Position numbers and translations under genes: made by a program. DNA of 64,000 bases. It comes from Burkholderia sp. NRF60-BP8. Its GTDB lineage: Bacteria; Pseudomonadota; Gammaproteobacteria; Burkholderiales; Burkholderiaceae. This document shows, piece by piece, positions 16,314 to 21,620 of this stretch. The stretch spans positions 992,001 to 1,056,000 of the forward strand of contig NZ_CP013373.1 in NCBI RefSeq assembly GCF_001522585.2, in the 5' to 3' direction. The notes below the pieces were generated by a model. That model was not told the origin of the DNA, did no database searches, and worked only from the letters and a program-made list of their open reading frames with translations. Position 1 is the stretch's first letter. Every line of letters begins with the position of its first letter.

Positions 16314-16740
16314 CCTGTGCCGCTTTGGGAACCTGATCGCCTTCAGCCGCCGTGAAGCGCGTCGGATCATCACTGAGGTTGGCGAGGCAAGGCGACACCG
16401 TCTCTCACTCGTCGGCGAGCGCTTGATCGCGCAGTTTCAGGACATCGACGCGGGTACCACGCTCGACGAGCGATTGGCGCTGATCGGCGCCAATCCGGCT
16501 GACGCCAGCGACATCGAGCCTGGCCGCGATTCGATGCTCCATCTCGTATGGGCACGCTCCCTCGAATGGTCGGCCATGCGCCGACGCGACAAGTGGATCG
16601 AGGAAGAGCGAGCATCGCTCTACTGGGCCGTGGCGTACGTGATGCTTGACTGGATGGGTACCGACGAAGTGCGGCCCGCCGTAGACGCCGCGCTACGAAT
16701 GGCGTTGCCGTCTTGTGGCTTCCCGCAGCTTCGAGGGTGA
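16303..16740 (+). CDS. Element protein, unknown (145 aa)
   Basis: 145-aa helical protein (GNLIAFSRREARRIITEVGEARRHRLSLVGERLIAQFQDIDAGTTLDERLALIGANPADASDIEPGRD...ERASLYWAVAYVMLDWMGTDEVRPAVDAALRMALPSCGFPQLRG). GAGG lies about ten bases before the ATG. It is the last gene of the tail-tip cluster; a 67-bp gap follows before the DUF2280 gene. No recognised motif. Confidence 0.62.
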   Translation: MRSDLCRFGNLIAFSRREARRIITEVGEARRHRLSLVGERLIAQFQDIDAGTTLDERLALIGANPADASDIEPGRDSMLHLVWARSLEWSAMRRRDKWIEEERASLYWAVAYVMLDWMGTDEVRPAVDAALRMALPSCGFPQLRG

Positions 16741-16807
16741 GAGCAAATACCTGGAATTCCGGGATTGCCCCGGGTTTGCATAGACCCAGCATAGAAGGAT
16801 TCGACCG

Positions 16808-17215
16808 ATGGCCGCGCTCCCTGAAAACGTGAAAGCCCGCATCGTGCAAGGCTTGGCATGCTTCGACAGCCCCTCGCAGGTGGCGCGCGACATCTTGGCT
16901 GAGTTCGGCTTGTCTGTGACGCCGCAGCACTGCGAGAGCTACGACCCGACGAAGGCAGCCGGCGCCAAGGTCGGGAAGAAGCGGCGGGCTGAGTTCGAGG
17001 CGATCCGTGCGGCCTTCCTCGCCGACCTCGGGCAGAGCGCCATGTCGCATCGGGCCGTGCGTCTGCGTCGACTGGAACGGCTCATGACCCGAGCCGAGAA
17101 CTCCGGCAATATCGTGCTGACCGCCCAGTTGATCGAACAGATCTCGCGCGAGTGCGAAGGCGCAGAGCTGGCCGACCTGCAGCGCAGGCTCGCCGCGTTG
17201 GGGGGTAACCGCTGA
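16808..17215 (+). CDS. DUF2280 phage protein
   Basis: 135-aa protein beginning MAALPENVKARIVQGLACFDSPSQVARDILAEFGLSVTPQHCESYDPTK, the DUF2280 signature: an N-terminal helix-turn-helix and a helical C-terminal part. In prophages DUF2280 genes usually sit just before terminase genes, so a DNA-binding packaging role is often suspected; no terminase follows here. AAGGA is nine bases before the ATG. The TGA overlaps the ATG of the next gene. Confidence 0.8.
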   Translation: MAALPENVKARIVQGLACFDSPSQVARDILAEFGLSVTPQHCESYDPTKAAGAKVGKKRRAEFEAIRAAFLADLGQSAMSHRAVRLRRLERLMTRAENSGNIVLTAQLIEQISRECEGAELADLQRRLAALGGNR

Positions 17216-17685
17216 TGGCGACCCGCCATAGAAGGATGCTGCAGCAACTGCGCGAGGAGGTTGCGCGCCTGGAGGCCGAGCGTTCCGACACGACGGGTGC
17301 CGCGGTGCGCGCGATCGAGCAGGCTTGGCAGCAACTCGGTGCGTACCAGGCGCGGGCCCGGCGCGAGCCGGTGCTGCTGGCGCTGGCCTATCGACGTCCG
17401 CTGCCGGACTGGACGCCCACCGCCTTCGTCGACGTGATCCGGGCCGATCCAATCGACCGCCATCCGTGGGCCGCGTGTGAGGCGTTCCGGGAGTTGCTAT
17501 GGCGCTGGCGCGTGCCGGTCGACCGTGATGCCGACCAGGCCGCCGAGATCGAGGCCGACGCCCGTCGGTACGTTGCAGAGCTGCGCGACCGCGGCGCGCA
17601 CGCGTGGGCCGCGCGCTTCGAGCTGATGCTGCTATCGGATGTAGAGCTGGACGCGATCGAGCGTGAGCTCGAGCTGCGGTACTGA
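17215..17685 (+). CDS. Element protein, unknown (156 aa)
   Basis: 156-aa acidic helical protein. Residues 5-30 may be a short coiled coil (HRRMLQQLREEVARLEAER); the rest contains PDWTPTAFVDVIRADPIDRHPWAACEAFRELLWRWRVPVD. Translated together with the DUF2280 gene (one-base stop/start overlap). Converges with the next minus-strand gene 8 bp away. No family recognised. Confidence 0.62.
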   Translation: MATRHRRMLQQLREEVARLEAERSDTTGAAVRAIEQAWQQLGAYQARARREPVLLALAYRRPLPDWTPTAFVDVIRADPIDRHPWAACEAFRELLWRWRVPVDRDADQAAEIEADARRYVAELRDRGAHAWAARFELMLLSDVELDAIERELELRY

Positions 17686-17692
17686 TGCGCCG

Positions 17693-18043
17693 CTATGCGT
17701 CGCCGTGGACAGAGCAATACCCGCCGGCATCGTTCGCTTCCTTCCATGCGAGCGCATCGCGGTAGTGTGCGCCTGGCACGAAGCATCGGCAGCGCTTGCC
17801 TGCGCGCGTTTTCGCTATGCACTTGACAGCCCCGTTGTTTTCGACCCATTCGGCATATTCTTCGTCGGACACGCCGACCGCTGCGGCCGGCGCCGATCGT
17901 CCGGACGCGATGCATTGGGCGAGCACTTCCGGTGTAATGGGGCGCTCCATCCAGCCATCCGGGGCTCGAAACTGAACCACGAGTTTCACGCCTGCCTTTT
18001 CGGCGAGGCGTAGCACCTCAACCGCGTCATTTTGTGTCGGCAT
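17693..18043 (-). CDS. Small protein with C-terminal zinc-knuckle-like motif
   Basis: 116-aa protein. The N-terminal part (MPTQNDAVEVLRLAEKAGVKLVVQFRAPDGWMERPITPEVLAQCIASG) is a small alpha/beta region. The C-terminal part has VKCIAKTRAGKRCRCFVPGAHYRDALAWKEANDAGGYCSVHG, a Cys-x7-GKRC...GYCxxH pattern like short zinc-binding modules of phage proteins. GGAGA lies six bases before the ATG at 18043; an upstream in-frame ATG is less likely. It is transcribed leftwards, away from the palindrome cluster 160 bp upstream, which may control it. Confidence 0.65.
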   Translation of the reverse strand: MPTQNDAVEVLRLAEKAGVKLVVQFRAPDGWMERPITPEVLAQCIASGRSAPAAAVGVSDEEYAEWVENNGAVKCIAKTRAGKRCRCFVPGAHYRDALAWKEANDAGGYCSVHGDA

Positions 18044-18202
18044 TGGATTCTCCAGTGTTGCCGGAGGATAGCTCGGAGGGACTGACGACGCCAGACGCTC
18101 ATGCATGGAGGAACGAAGGTCCGCCGACGTGGCCCGACCCGCATGGCGGGTACGGCGCTGGTGCCCGTCTACCCGCCATCTTGCCCGCCAACTGAATTTC
18201 TC

Positions 18203-18435
18203 AGATTCGAGGAATCTCCTGAAGCCCGCAATAACCGGAGGCTCGGTTTTCGGTCCGCCCTCAGGTTGAGGGTGAAGGGTCTCACGACTCCGTTACAGGA
18301 ATTCCTGTGTCCCTATCGAAGCCGGAATTCCGGCGTTGGCGCATTTCCTCAACTTGAGGGAATGCGATAACTCGTTGATTTTGCTGGATTGCTGGAATTC
18401 CAGCAATCTCGCGCAACCATCGACGGTGGTTGTGC
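18203..18435. repeat. Cluster of palindromes (operator or origin-like)
   Basis: The 506-bp gene-free stretch 18044-18549 holds at least seven dyads: AGATTC-GAG-GAATCT (18203-18217); CCCTCA-GGT-TGAGGG (18258-18272); ACAGGAATTCCTGT (18295-18308); GCCGGAATTCCGGC (18321-18334); a 25-bp near-perfect repeat with arms GCATTTCCTCAA/TTGAGGGAATGC (18341-18365); a perfect 22-bp palindrome centred on GGAATTCC (18387-18408); and GCGCAACCA/TGGTTGTGC (18411-18435). Three share the GGAATTCC core. It separates divergent genes. Confidence 0.72.
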
Positions 18436-18490
18436 CGCCTACCGCCGCGGCTCGGCGCTCAATAGATCAGCGGTGCTTACCCTTTGCAAT

Positions 18491-18520
18491 TTGAAACGCG
18501 GAAGGGACGTCGCTGATAAT
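18491..18520 (+). promoter_or_regulatory. Sigma70-like promoter for the early operon
   Basis: TTGAAA (18491-18496) and GATAAT (18515-18520) with an 18-bp spacer, 29 bp upstream of the DUF4224 gene and just right of the palindrome cluster. It would drive the DUF4224 gene and perhaps the downstream RNA-controlled operon. Confidence 0.5.
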
Positions 18521-18549
18521 GGCTCACCGCCTCAACAATCGATCATCAC

Positions 18550-18813
18550 ATGAGTGTCTATCTCACCGCGAGCGAGCTCGCCGACCTTGTCGGCTGTAAG
18601 CCCAACCAGCGGGCGACGATGGCTCGCTGGCTCGATCGCAACGGCTGGCGATACGTGATCGACATCAATGGGATGCCAAAGGTCGCGCGGGCCTTACATG
18701 ACCAGAAGCTCGGGATCGCTCCAGAGGAGCCGGCGACAGATAGTCGGTTTGCCACGGAACCTAACTTCGATGCGCTTTACGACTACGTCAAGCAACGACC
18801 GCGCCGTCGTTAA
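18550..18813 (+). CDS. DUF4224 phage protein
   Basis: 87-aa protein MSVYLTASELADLVGCKPNQRATMARWLDRNGWRYVIDINGMPKVARALHDQKLG. This is the DUF4224 pattern (LTxxELxxLtGyk....q..wL...G..f.v...G.P.V.r), a winged helix-like DNA-binding module common in prophages, sometimes near excisionase functions. A candidate promoter precedes it; no strong ribosome site, so it could be leaderless or weakly translated. Confidence 0.78.
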   Translation: MSVYLTASELADLVGCKPNQRATMARWLDRNGWRYVIDINGMPKVARALHDQKLGIAPEEPATDSRFATEPNFDALYDYVKQRPRRR

Positions 18814-18878
18814 TCAGGCTCTTGCGCGCCTCGCCATAATGGCCTAACCTGTAGCCGTCGTTGAAACAACAGCGACCC

Positions 18879-18904
18879 GGGTTTGACAGCCTGGAATACA
18901 CAGG
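18879..18904 (+). repeat. seqA-like target of the antisense RNA
   Basis: Contains GGGTTTGACAG...GGAATACACAGG. It is the near-complete reverse complement of 19007-19029 within the structured RNA and is repeated in altered form at 19050-19083. It corresponds to seqA of the P4 immunity region or a target box of P1 C4. Confidence 0.72.
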
Positions 18905-18967
18905 GCGGACGGCCGCCAGAGTGCGGTTTTTTTACGTCCGTAGTATCATCGCTCGCGCCCTTTTTAC

Positions 18968-19045
18968 GGGCGGGCTGTGGTGGGGGAGCGCTTGCGCTCG
19001 CCGGTTCCTGTGTTCCGGTCTGTCAACCCTGTCACCAGCCTGCCC
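18968..19045 (+). ncRNA. C4/CI-type antisense RNA (phage immunity)
   Basis: A 78-nt element closed by a 10-bp stem, GGGCGGGCTG (18968-18977) with CAGCCTGCCC (19036-19045; 9 of 10 pairs). Inside is a perfect hairpin GAGCG-CTTG-CGCTC and a CCGG/CCGG hairpin whose loop side, CCTGTGTTCCGGTCTGTCAA (19007-19026), is complementary to the direct repeats on either side. P1/P7/N15 C4 RNA (about 77 nt) and P4 CI RNA have this same organisation: they are processed from the leader of the operon they silence. A frame reading through it (from 18883 into the next gene) resembles the Icd-like leader frames of such loci and is not called as a gene. Confidence 0.75.
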
Positions 19046-19049
19046 ACCC

Positions 19050-19083
19050 GTTTGACAGCGGCGGCAGGCTCCGAAAACACAGG
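19050..19083 (+). repeat. seqC-like target overlapping a ribosome-site region
   Basis: Second copy of the target: GTTTGACAG (19050-19058) and GAAAACACAGG (19073-19083), split by about 14 bp. The last bases AGG begin the AGGAG ribosome site of the gene at 19093, so antisense pairing here would cover the translation start, as C4 does to icd in P1. Confidence 0.7.
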
Positions 19084-19092
19084 AGCTGCACC

Positions 19093-19296
19093 ATGCGAAC
19101 CGCTATCTCCGCTCGCCCGTCGAGCGTCGTTCCTCTCCGCTGCGCCGAGCCGCGCAGCCTTCTTTTCCTTGAGATTGTCTCCGACGCCGTGCGCGCGGCC
19201 GCGCTGGCCCCGACCGATCGCGCCGCGCTCGACATCACTGGCGACGCGCTGCGCCGTCTCGCTGACCTGGCCCGTGCAGAGGTGGCGCATGGCTAA
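19093..19296 (+). CDS. First gene of the RNA-controlled operon, Icd-like position
   Basis: 67-aa protein (MRTAISARPSSVVPLRCAEPRSLLFLEIVSDAVRAAALAPTDRAALDITGDALRRLADLARAEVAHG). AGGAG at 19081-19085 lies seven bases before the ATG and abuts the antisense target. In P1 and P4 the gene in this position encodes a host-cell division or growth inhibitor (icd, kil); whether this one does is unknown, as the sequence shows only a helical small protein. Overlaps the next gene by 8 bp. Confidence 0.62.
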   Translation: MRTAISARPSSVVPLRCAEPRSLLFLEIVSDAVRAAALAPTDRAALDITGDALRRLADLARAEVAHG

Positions 19297-19531
19297 GACG
19301 AACCCTGAACTCGAAGCGCTCGTGCGCCGCGGCATCGATGGCGTGTCGTGCTCGCGGGAAGGCTTCCTGCGCATGAGCAATCTGCTAGCCGCAATCGCGC
19401 GCTTCGCAGAGGCGAACGGCGATGCGTACACGGCGGCCGTCGCCATCGTCGGCGCCGATGTTGCTGAAACGTATCTCGACCTGACCGAGACTGCACACAA
19501 GGAACTGACCGCGAAGGTGAGCCATGGCTGA
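19289..19531 (+). CDS. Small early-operon protein, unknown (80 aa)
   Basis: 80-aa helical acidic protein (MAKTNPELEALVRRGIDGVSCSREGFLRMSNLLAAIARFAEANGDAYTAAVAIVGADVAETYLDLTETAHKELTAKVSHG). Its ATG overlaps the preceding stop and its stop overlaps the next ATG by 8 bp each, so it is in a tightly coupled chain. No family recognised. Confidence 0.65.
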   Translation: MAKTNPELEALVRRGIDGVSCSREGFLRMSNLLAAIARFAEANGDAYTAAVAIVGADVAETYLDLTETAHKELTAKVSHG

Positions 19532-19727
19532 CATCGAACAAAGCTTCATCGACGCCCAGCTCGACGCGCACCTTGTATGTGACCTGCTGCGCGTGCTGTA
19601 TAGCGCGGTACCCGACGACAAGCCTGGCGCGCTCCCGATCCACAGCACGCTGAAGCACATCCTGACGCTGGCGGAAGCGCTTCCGGACACGCTCGATGTG
19701 ATTTCGCGGGAGGTGTGCCATGGCTAA
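19524..19727 (+). CDS. Small early-operon protein, unknown (67 aa)
   Basis: 67-aa helical protein (MADIEQSFIDAQLDAHLVCDLLRVLYSAVPDDKPGALPIHSTLKHILTLAEALPDTLDVISREVCHG). Translationally coupled on both sides by 8-bp overlaps (GCCATGGCT). No motif recognised. Confidence 0.65.
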   Translation: MADIEQSFIDAQLDAHLVCDLLRVLYSAVPDDKPGALPIHSTLKHILTLAEALPDTLDVISREVCHG

Positions 19728-19992
19728 GCTTCGTTGCCGGCCGGGCGATCTGGCGCGCGTCGTGCGCTCGAAAAATCCTGCGCTTCCCGGGCGCATCGTC
19801 GTTGTCGATCGCCTGCGCCACGGCGACTGTTGGGAAGTGACCGTTCTCGGGCAGGCCGTGTTCGGCGCAGCTGCCGACGAAGACGGCCCCATTTTCACGA
19901 ACTATTACCTGTTTCCCGATTACGCGCTCGAGCCACTGCGTGGCGACGGCCTGGAGACGGAACAGGGCGAGAGGGAGGCCAATCATGCGTGA
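19720..19992 (+). CDS. Small early-operon protein, RCRPGDLARV paralogue 1
   Basis: 90-aa protein MAKLRCRPGDLARVVRSKNPALPGRIVVVDRLRHGDCWEVTVLG...YLFPDYALEPLRGD. It shares its plan with the next gene (LRCRPGDLARV, G-RxVxVxx, WxVTxxG, D--LxPLRG), which reveals a tandem duplication. The fold looks like a small SH3-like beta barrel. GGGAGG lies eight bases before the ATG. Overlaps the next gene by 8 bp. Function unknown. Confidence 0.7.
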   Translation: MAKLRCRPGDLARVVRSKNPALPGRIVVVDRLRHGDCWEVTVLGQAVFGAAADEDGPIFTNYYLFPDYALEPLRGDGLETEQGEREANHA

Positions 19993-20284
19993 ACTGCGCT
20001 GTAGGCCCGGCGACCTTGCCCGCGTGATCTACTCGAAGCTCGACGGCCTTGTCGGCCGCACCGTCTTTGTGGAGGGCGTCGGCGTGTCGCCGCCGGACGG
20101 CTCGCACCTGTGGAATGTGACGCTGTTCGGCGCGCCGGTGGTGGGTGTGGGGCCGCTCAGCGGCCGGCCGCGCGTGACCCACAAGCTTAGGTTCAGCGAT
20201 TCGTCGCTGCTGCCGCTCCGCGGCGAACCGCTGGCCGACGAGGAATCGACCGGGCGAGCAACCACCTTGCCACAGCCTGTATAG
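19985..20284 (+). CDS. Small early-operon protein, RCRPGDLARV paralogue 2
   Basis: 99-aa protein MRELRCRPGDLARVIYSKLDGLVGRTVFVEGVGVSPPDGSHLWNVTLFGAPVVGVGPLSGRPRVTHKLRFSDSSLLPLRGEPLADEE. Tandem paralogue of the previous gene with a divergent centre and an extra C-terminal tail. Coupled by an 8-bp overlap. Probably a beta-barrel adaptor; no function recognised. Confidence 0.7.
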   Translation: MRELRCRPGDLARVIYSKLDGLVGRTVFVEGVGVSPPDGSHLWNVTLFGAPVVGVGPLSGRPRVTHKLRFSDSSLLPLRGEPLADEESTGRATTLPQPV

Positions 20285-20295
20285 GAGGTATGGAA

Positions 20296-20586
20296 ATGGC
20301 GAAACGAAAGTCAGTGGCGGATACAAAACCGTCCACGGATCGCGAGGTGATCGCGCCACTCAGGAGCACGATCAGCGCCGTCAGCTTTCAGGGGCTCAGC
20401 ATCGTGACTCCGGACGGAAATGCCGCAACACTCGCGGTAGTCGACCAGAACGGCAAGATCGTCGAGGCCGGCCCGAGCGTGATGCGCGCGGTATGGGACG
20501 TCGCAATACGGTCGTATCGAAATTTCCTGATCGGCAACGGGCACTTGCGCGTGCTGACGCGGCCCCCGGATCTGGGAATTAAATGA
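20296..20586 (+). CDS. Small element protein, unknown (96 aa)
   Basis: 96-aa protein MAKRKSVADTKPSTDREVIAPLRSTISAVSFQGLSIVTPDGNAATLAVVDQNGKIVEAGPSVMRAVWDVAIRSYRNFLIGNGHLRVLTRPPDLGIK. A consensus AGGAGG at 20283-20288 is one base from the ATG at 20290 but seven from the ATG at 20296, so the second ATG is chosen. It is the last gene of the operon before a hairpin terminator. No family recognised. Confidence 0.65.
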   Translation: MAKRKSVADTKPSTDREVIAPLRSTISAVSFQGLSIVTPDGNAATLAVVDQNGKIVEAGPSVMRAVWDVAIRSYRNFLIGNGHLRVLTRPPDLGIK

Positions 20587-20616
20587 ACAATGGCGCCCGT
20601 GTGGCGCCATTGGTTT
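20586..20616 (+). terminator. Terminator of the early operon
   Basis: CAATGGCGCC (20588-20597) and GGCGCCATTG (20603-20612) form a perfect 10-bp stem with a 5-base loop directly after the last gene. The T-tract is weak (GTTTG). It may also serve the converging gene at 20635. Confidence 0.65.
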
Positions 20617-20634
20617 GATGCGTCCGCAGCCGCG

Positions 20635-20937
20635 TCAGGATTGTTCGTCGGGACCGCCAAACTCGCTGCTCCGCGGCTCGCCGAAGTCGACGACCGGATG
20701 CGGTTCCAGTTTCCCCTCGCGCAGTTGCTGCAGATACCGTTCGCGGGAGAACGGCATGCGTGCGCCGGTGTTCTTTGGCGCGCAGTGTTCAGCCTCGTAG
20801 CGTTCGATCAGGATCGACAGCCGCTCCAACTCGTCGCCGGCCGGCGTATCAGGTGCCGGATCTGCATCGACGAGCTCGGACACCGCCTTCAGGGCTACGC
20901 CGTAATCGTCCTCGGTTCGAATCGATTGAATGTCCAT
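20635..20937 (-). CDS. Orphan HigA-like antitoxin N-domain protein
   Basis: 100-aa protein MDIQSIRTEDDYGVALKAVSELVDADPAPDTPAGDELERLSILIERYEAEHC. This strongly resembles the N-terminal half of HigA-type antitoxins (MDIRPIRTEADYDWALAEIExLFDAEPGTPEGDxLEVLxxLVEAYE). The usual C-terminal helix-turn-helix is absent; instead there is SRERYLQQLREGKLEPHPVVDFGEPRSS. No RelE-like toxin lies beside it. It may be a solitary antitoxin or anti-toxin decoy. Start at 20937 fits the family N terminus. Confidence 0.68.
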   Translation of the reverse strand: MDIQSIRTEDDYGVALKAVSELVDADPAPDTPAGDELERLSILIERYEAEHCAPKNTGARMPFSRERYLQQLREGKLEPHPVVDFGEPRSSEFGGPDEQS

Positions 20938-21032
20938 CGCTGGAAACCTGACGCAGGATATCAACATTCATTCTAGCGGAGCGCCGGCGCAGCGAGCATC
21001 GTCAACGTTGTTGGGACGTTGAAGGATGCGGG

Positions 21033-21386
21033 TTACGCGTCTGGATCTTTCGTGATGATTTCAAGGTTCGCCGAGAGCAGGCCGCCACCGCCGGTGACGA
21101 GAGCTGAGTAGCGATTGGCAGACGTAGCGAGCGTTGCTGCTTCCTGCACCTTCTTCAGCGCTGCGTCACGTGCTTTCGCGCCATCATCGGCAGTGAGGTC
21201 GATGTTGTATTCGCCGGGCGGCAATTTATACATCTTCCCGTTATTGGCAATGTAATACCGGCGATAGTCGCGAGAATGCATTTCGGCATGCAGCGTCGCG
21301 TACTCTTCGGCGTCAGGGGAGTGCTCTTTGGTTCGTTTGTCGTCTTTGTGCAGCACGACTCGGGCGGTCAGAGTGTAGCTCGGCAT
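21033..21386 (-). CDS. DUF2622-like protein
   Basis: 117-aa protein MPSYTLTARVVLHKDDKRTKEHSPDAEEYATLHAEMHSRDYRRYYIANNGKMYKLPPGEYNIDLTADDGAKARDAALKKVQEAATLATSANRYSALVTGGGG. The layout (TxRVxLH, Y..LH..M...g..R......Y.LP.aEYn.......A...A......Y..LVT) is that of DUF2622, small enterobacterial and prophage proteins of unknown role. GGGAGG lies six bases before the ATG. It is the last gene before attR, reading leftwards. Confidence 0.68.
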   Translation of the reverse strand: MPSYTLTARVVLHKDDKRTKEHSPDAEEYATLHAEMHSRDYRRYYIANNGKMYKLPPGEYNIDLTADDGAKARDAALKKVQEAATLATSANRYSALVTGGGGLLSANLEIITKDPDA

Positions 21387-21487
21387 TTCTTGCCTCCCAG
21401 TGGCAGAAATACGACTTTGTGTTTAGGTGGGTTGTATGGCGGGTTGGATTATTTTGTCCGCCCGAAACCCTTTATACGTAAGGGCTT

Positions 21488-21502
21488 CTGGCGGAAGCGG
21501 TG
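21488..21502 (-). repeat. attR, 15-bp core in tRNA-Ser 3' end
   Basis: CTGGCGGAAGCGGTG, identical to 7319-7333. On the minus strand it supplies the last bases of the tRNA-Ser acceptor stem and the CCA, so integration keeps the tRNA intact. Confidence 0.85.
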
Positions 21503-21576
21503 AGATTCGAACTCACGGACAGTTTCCCGTCGCTGGTTTTCAAGACCAGTGCCTTAAACCGCTCGGCCACGCTTCC
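21489..21576 (-). tRNA. tRNA-Ser(UGA)
   Basis: 88-nt class II tRNA on the minus strand with encoded CCA. The acceptor stem GGAAGCG/CGCTTCC, the anticodon loop CTTGAAA (anticodon TGA), a long variable arm and the T loop TTCGAAT are all visible. It is the integration target of the 14-kb element; its original terminator is now at 7271-7308. Confidence 0.96.
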
Positions 21577-21620
21577 ACACGAGGCGGCATTGTAACCGAA
21601 ATGCCGCCGCGTTCATTCGA

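Larger units (their letters stand above)
7319..21502. mobile_element. 14.2-kb integrated phage-like element in tRNA-Ser(UGA)
   Basis: Bounded by 15-bp direct repeats at 7319 and 21488. Inside are integrase, AlpA-like regulator, O-like replication protein with an internal iteron origin, baseplate hub, Gp138-like spike, DUF2280 protein, an antisense-RNA immunity locus and many short genes without chromosomal homologues that I recognise. Base composition is lower in GC and codon use less biased than in the flanks, most clearly at 8800-9760 and 14000-15400. There is no capsid, portal, large terminase, holin or lysin gene. Size, integrase type and control genes fit a P4/PICI-like satellite; a deleted prophage is the alternative. 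Confidence 0.85.

Noticed and set aside
18883..19092. Frame reading through the antisense RNA into the gene at 19093
   Set aside because: Resembles the leader frames found in Icd-like loci, but the conserved feature is the RNA; the AGGAG and ATG at 19093 give a better start. Not called as protein.
7319..21502. Insertion sequence or transposon
   Set aside because: No transposase, no terminal inverted repeats; the ends are tRNA-derived attachment sites with a tyrosine integrase.
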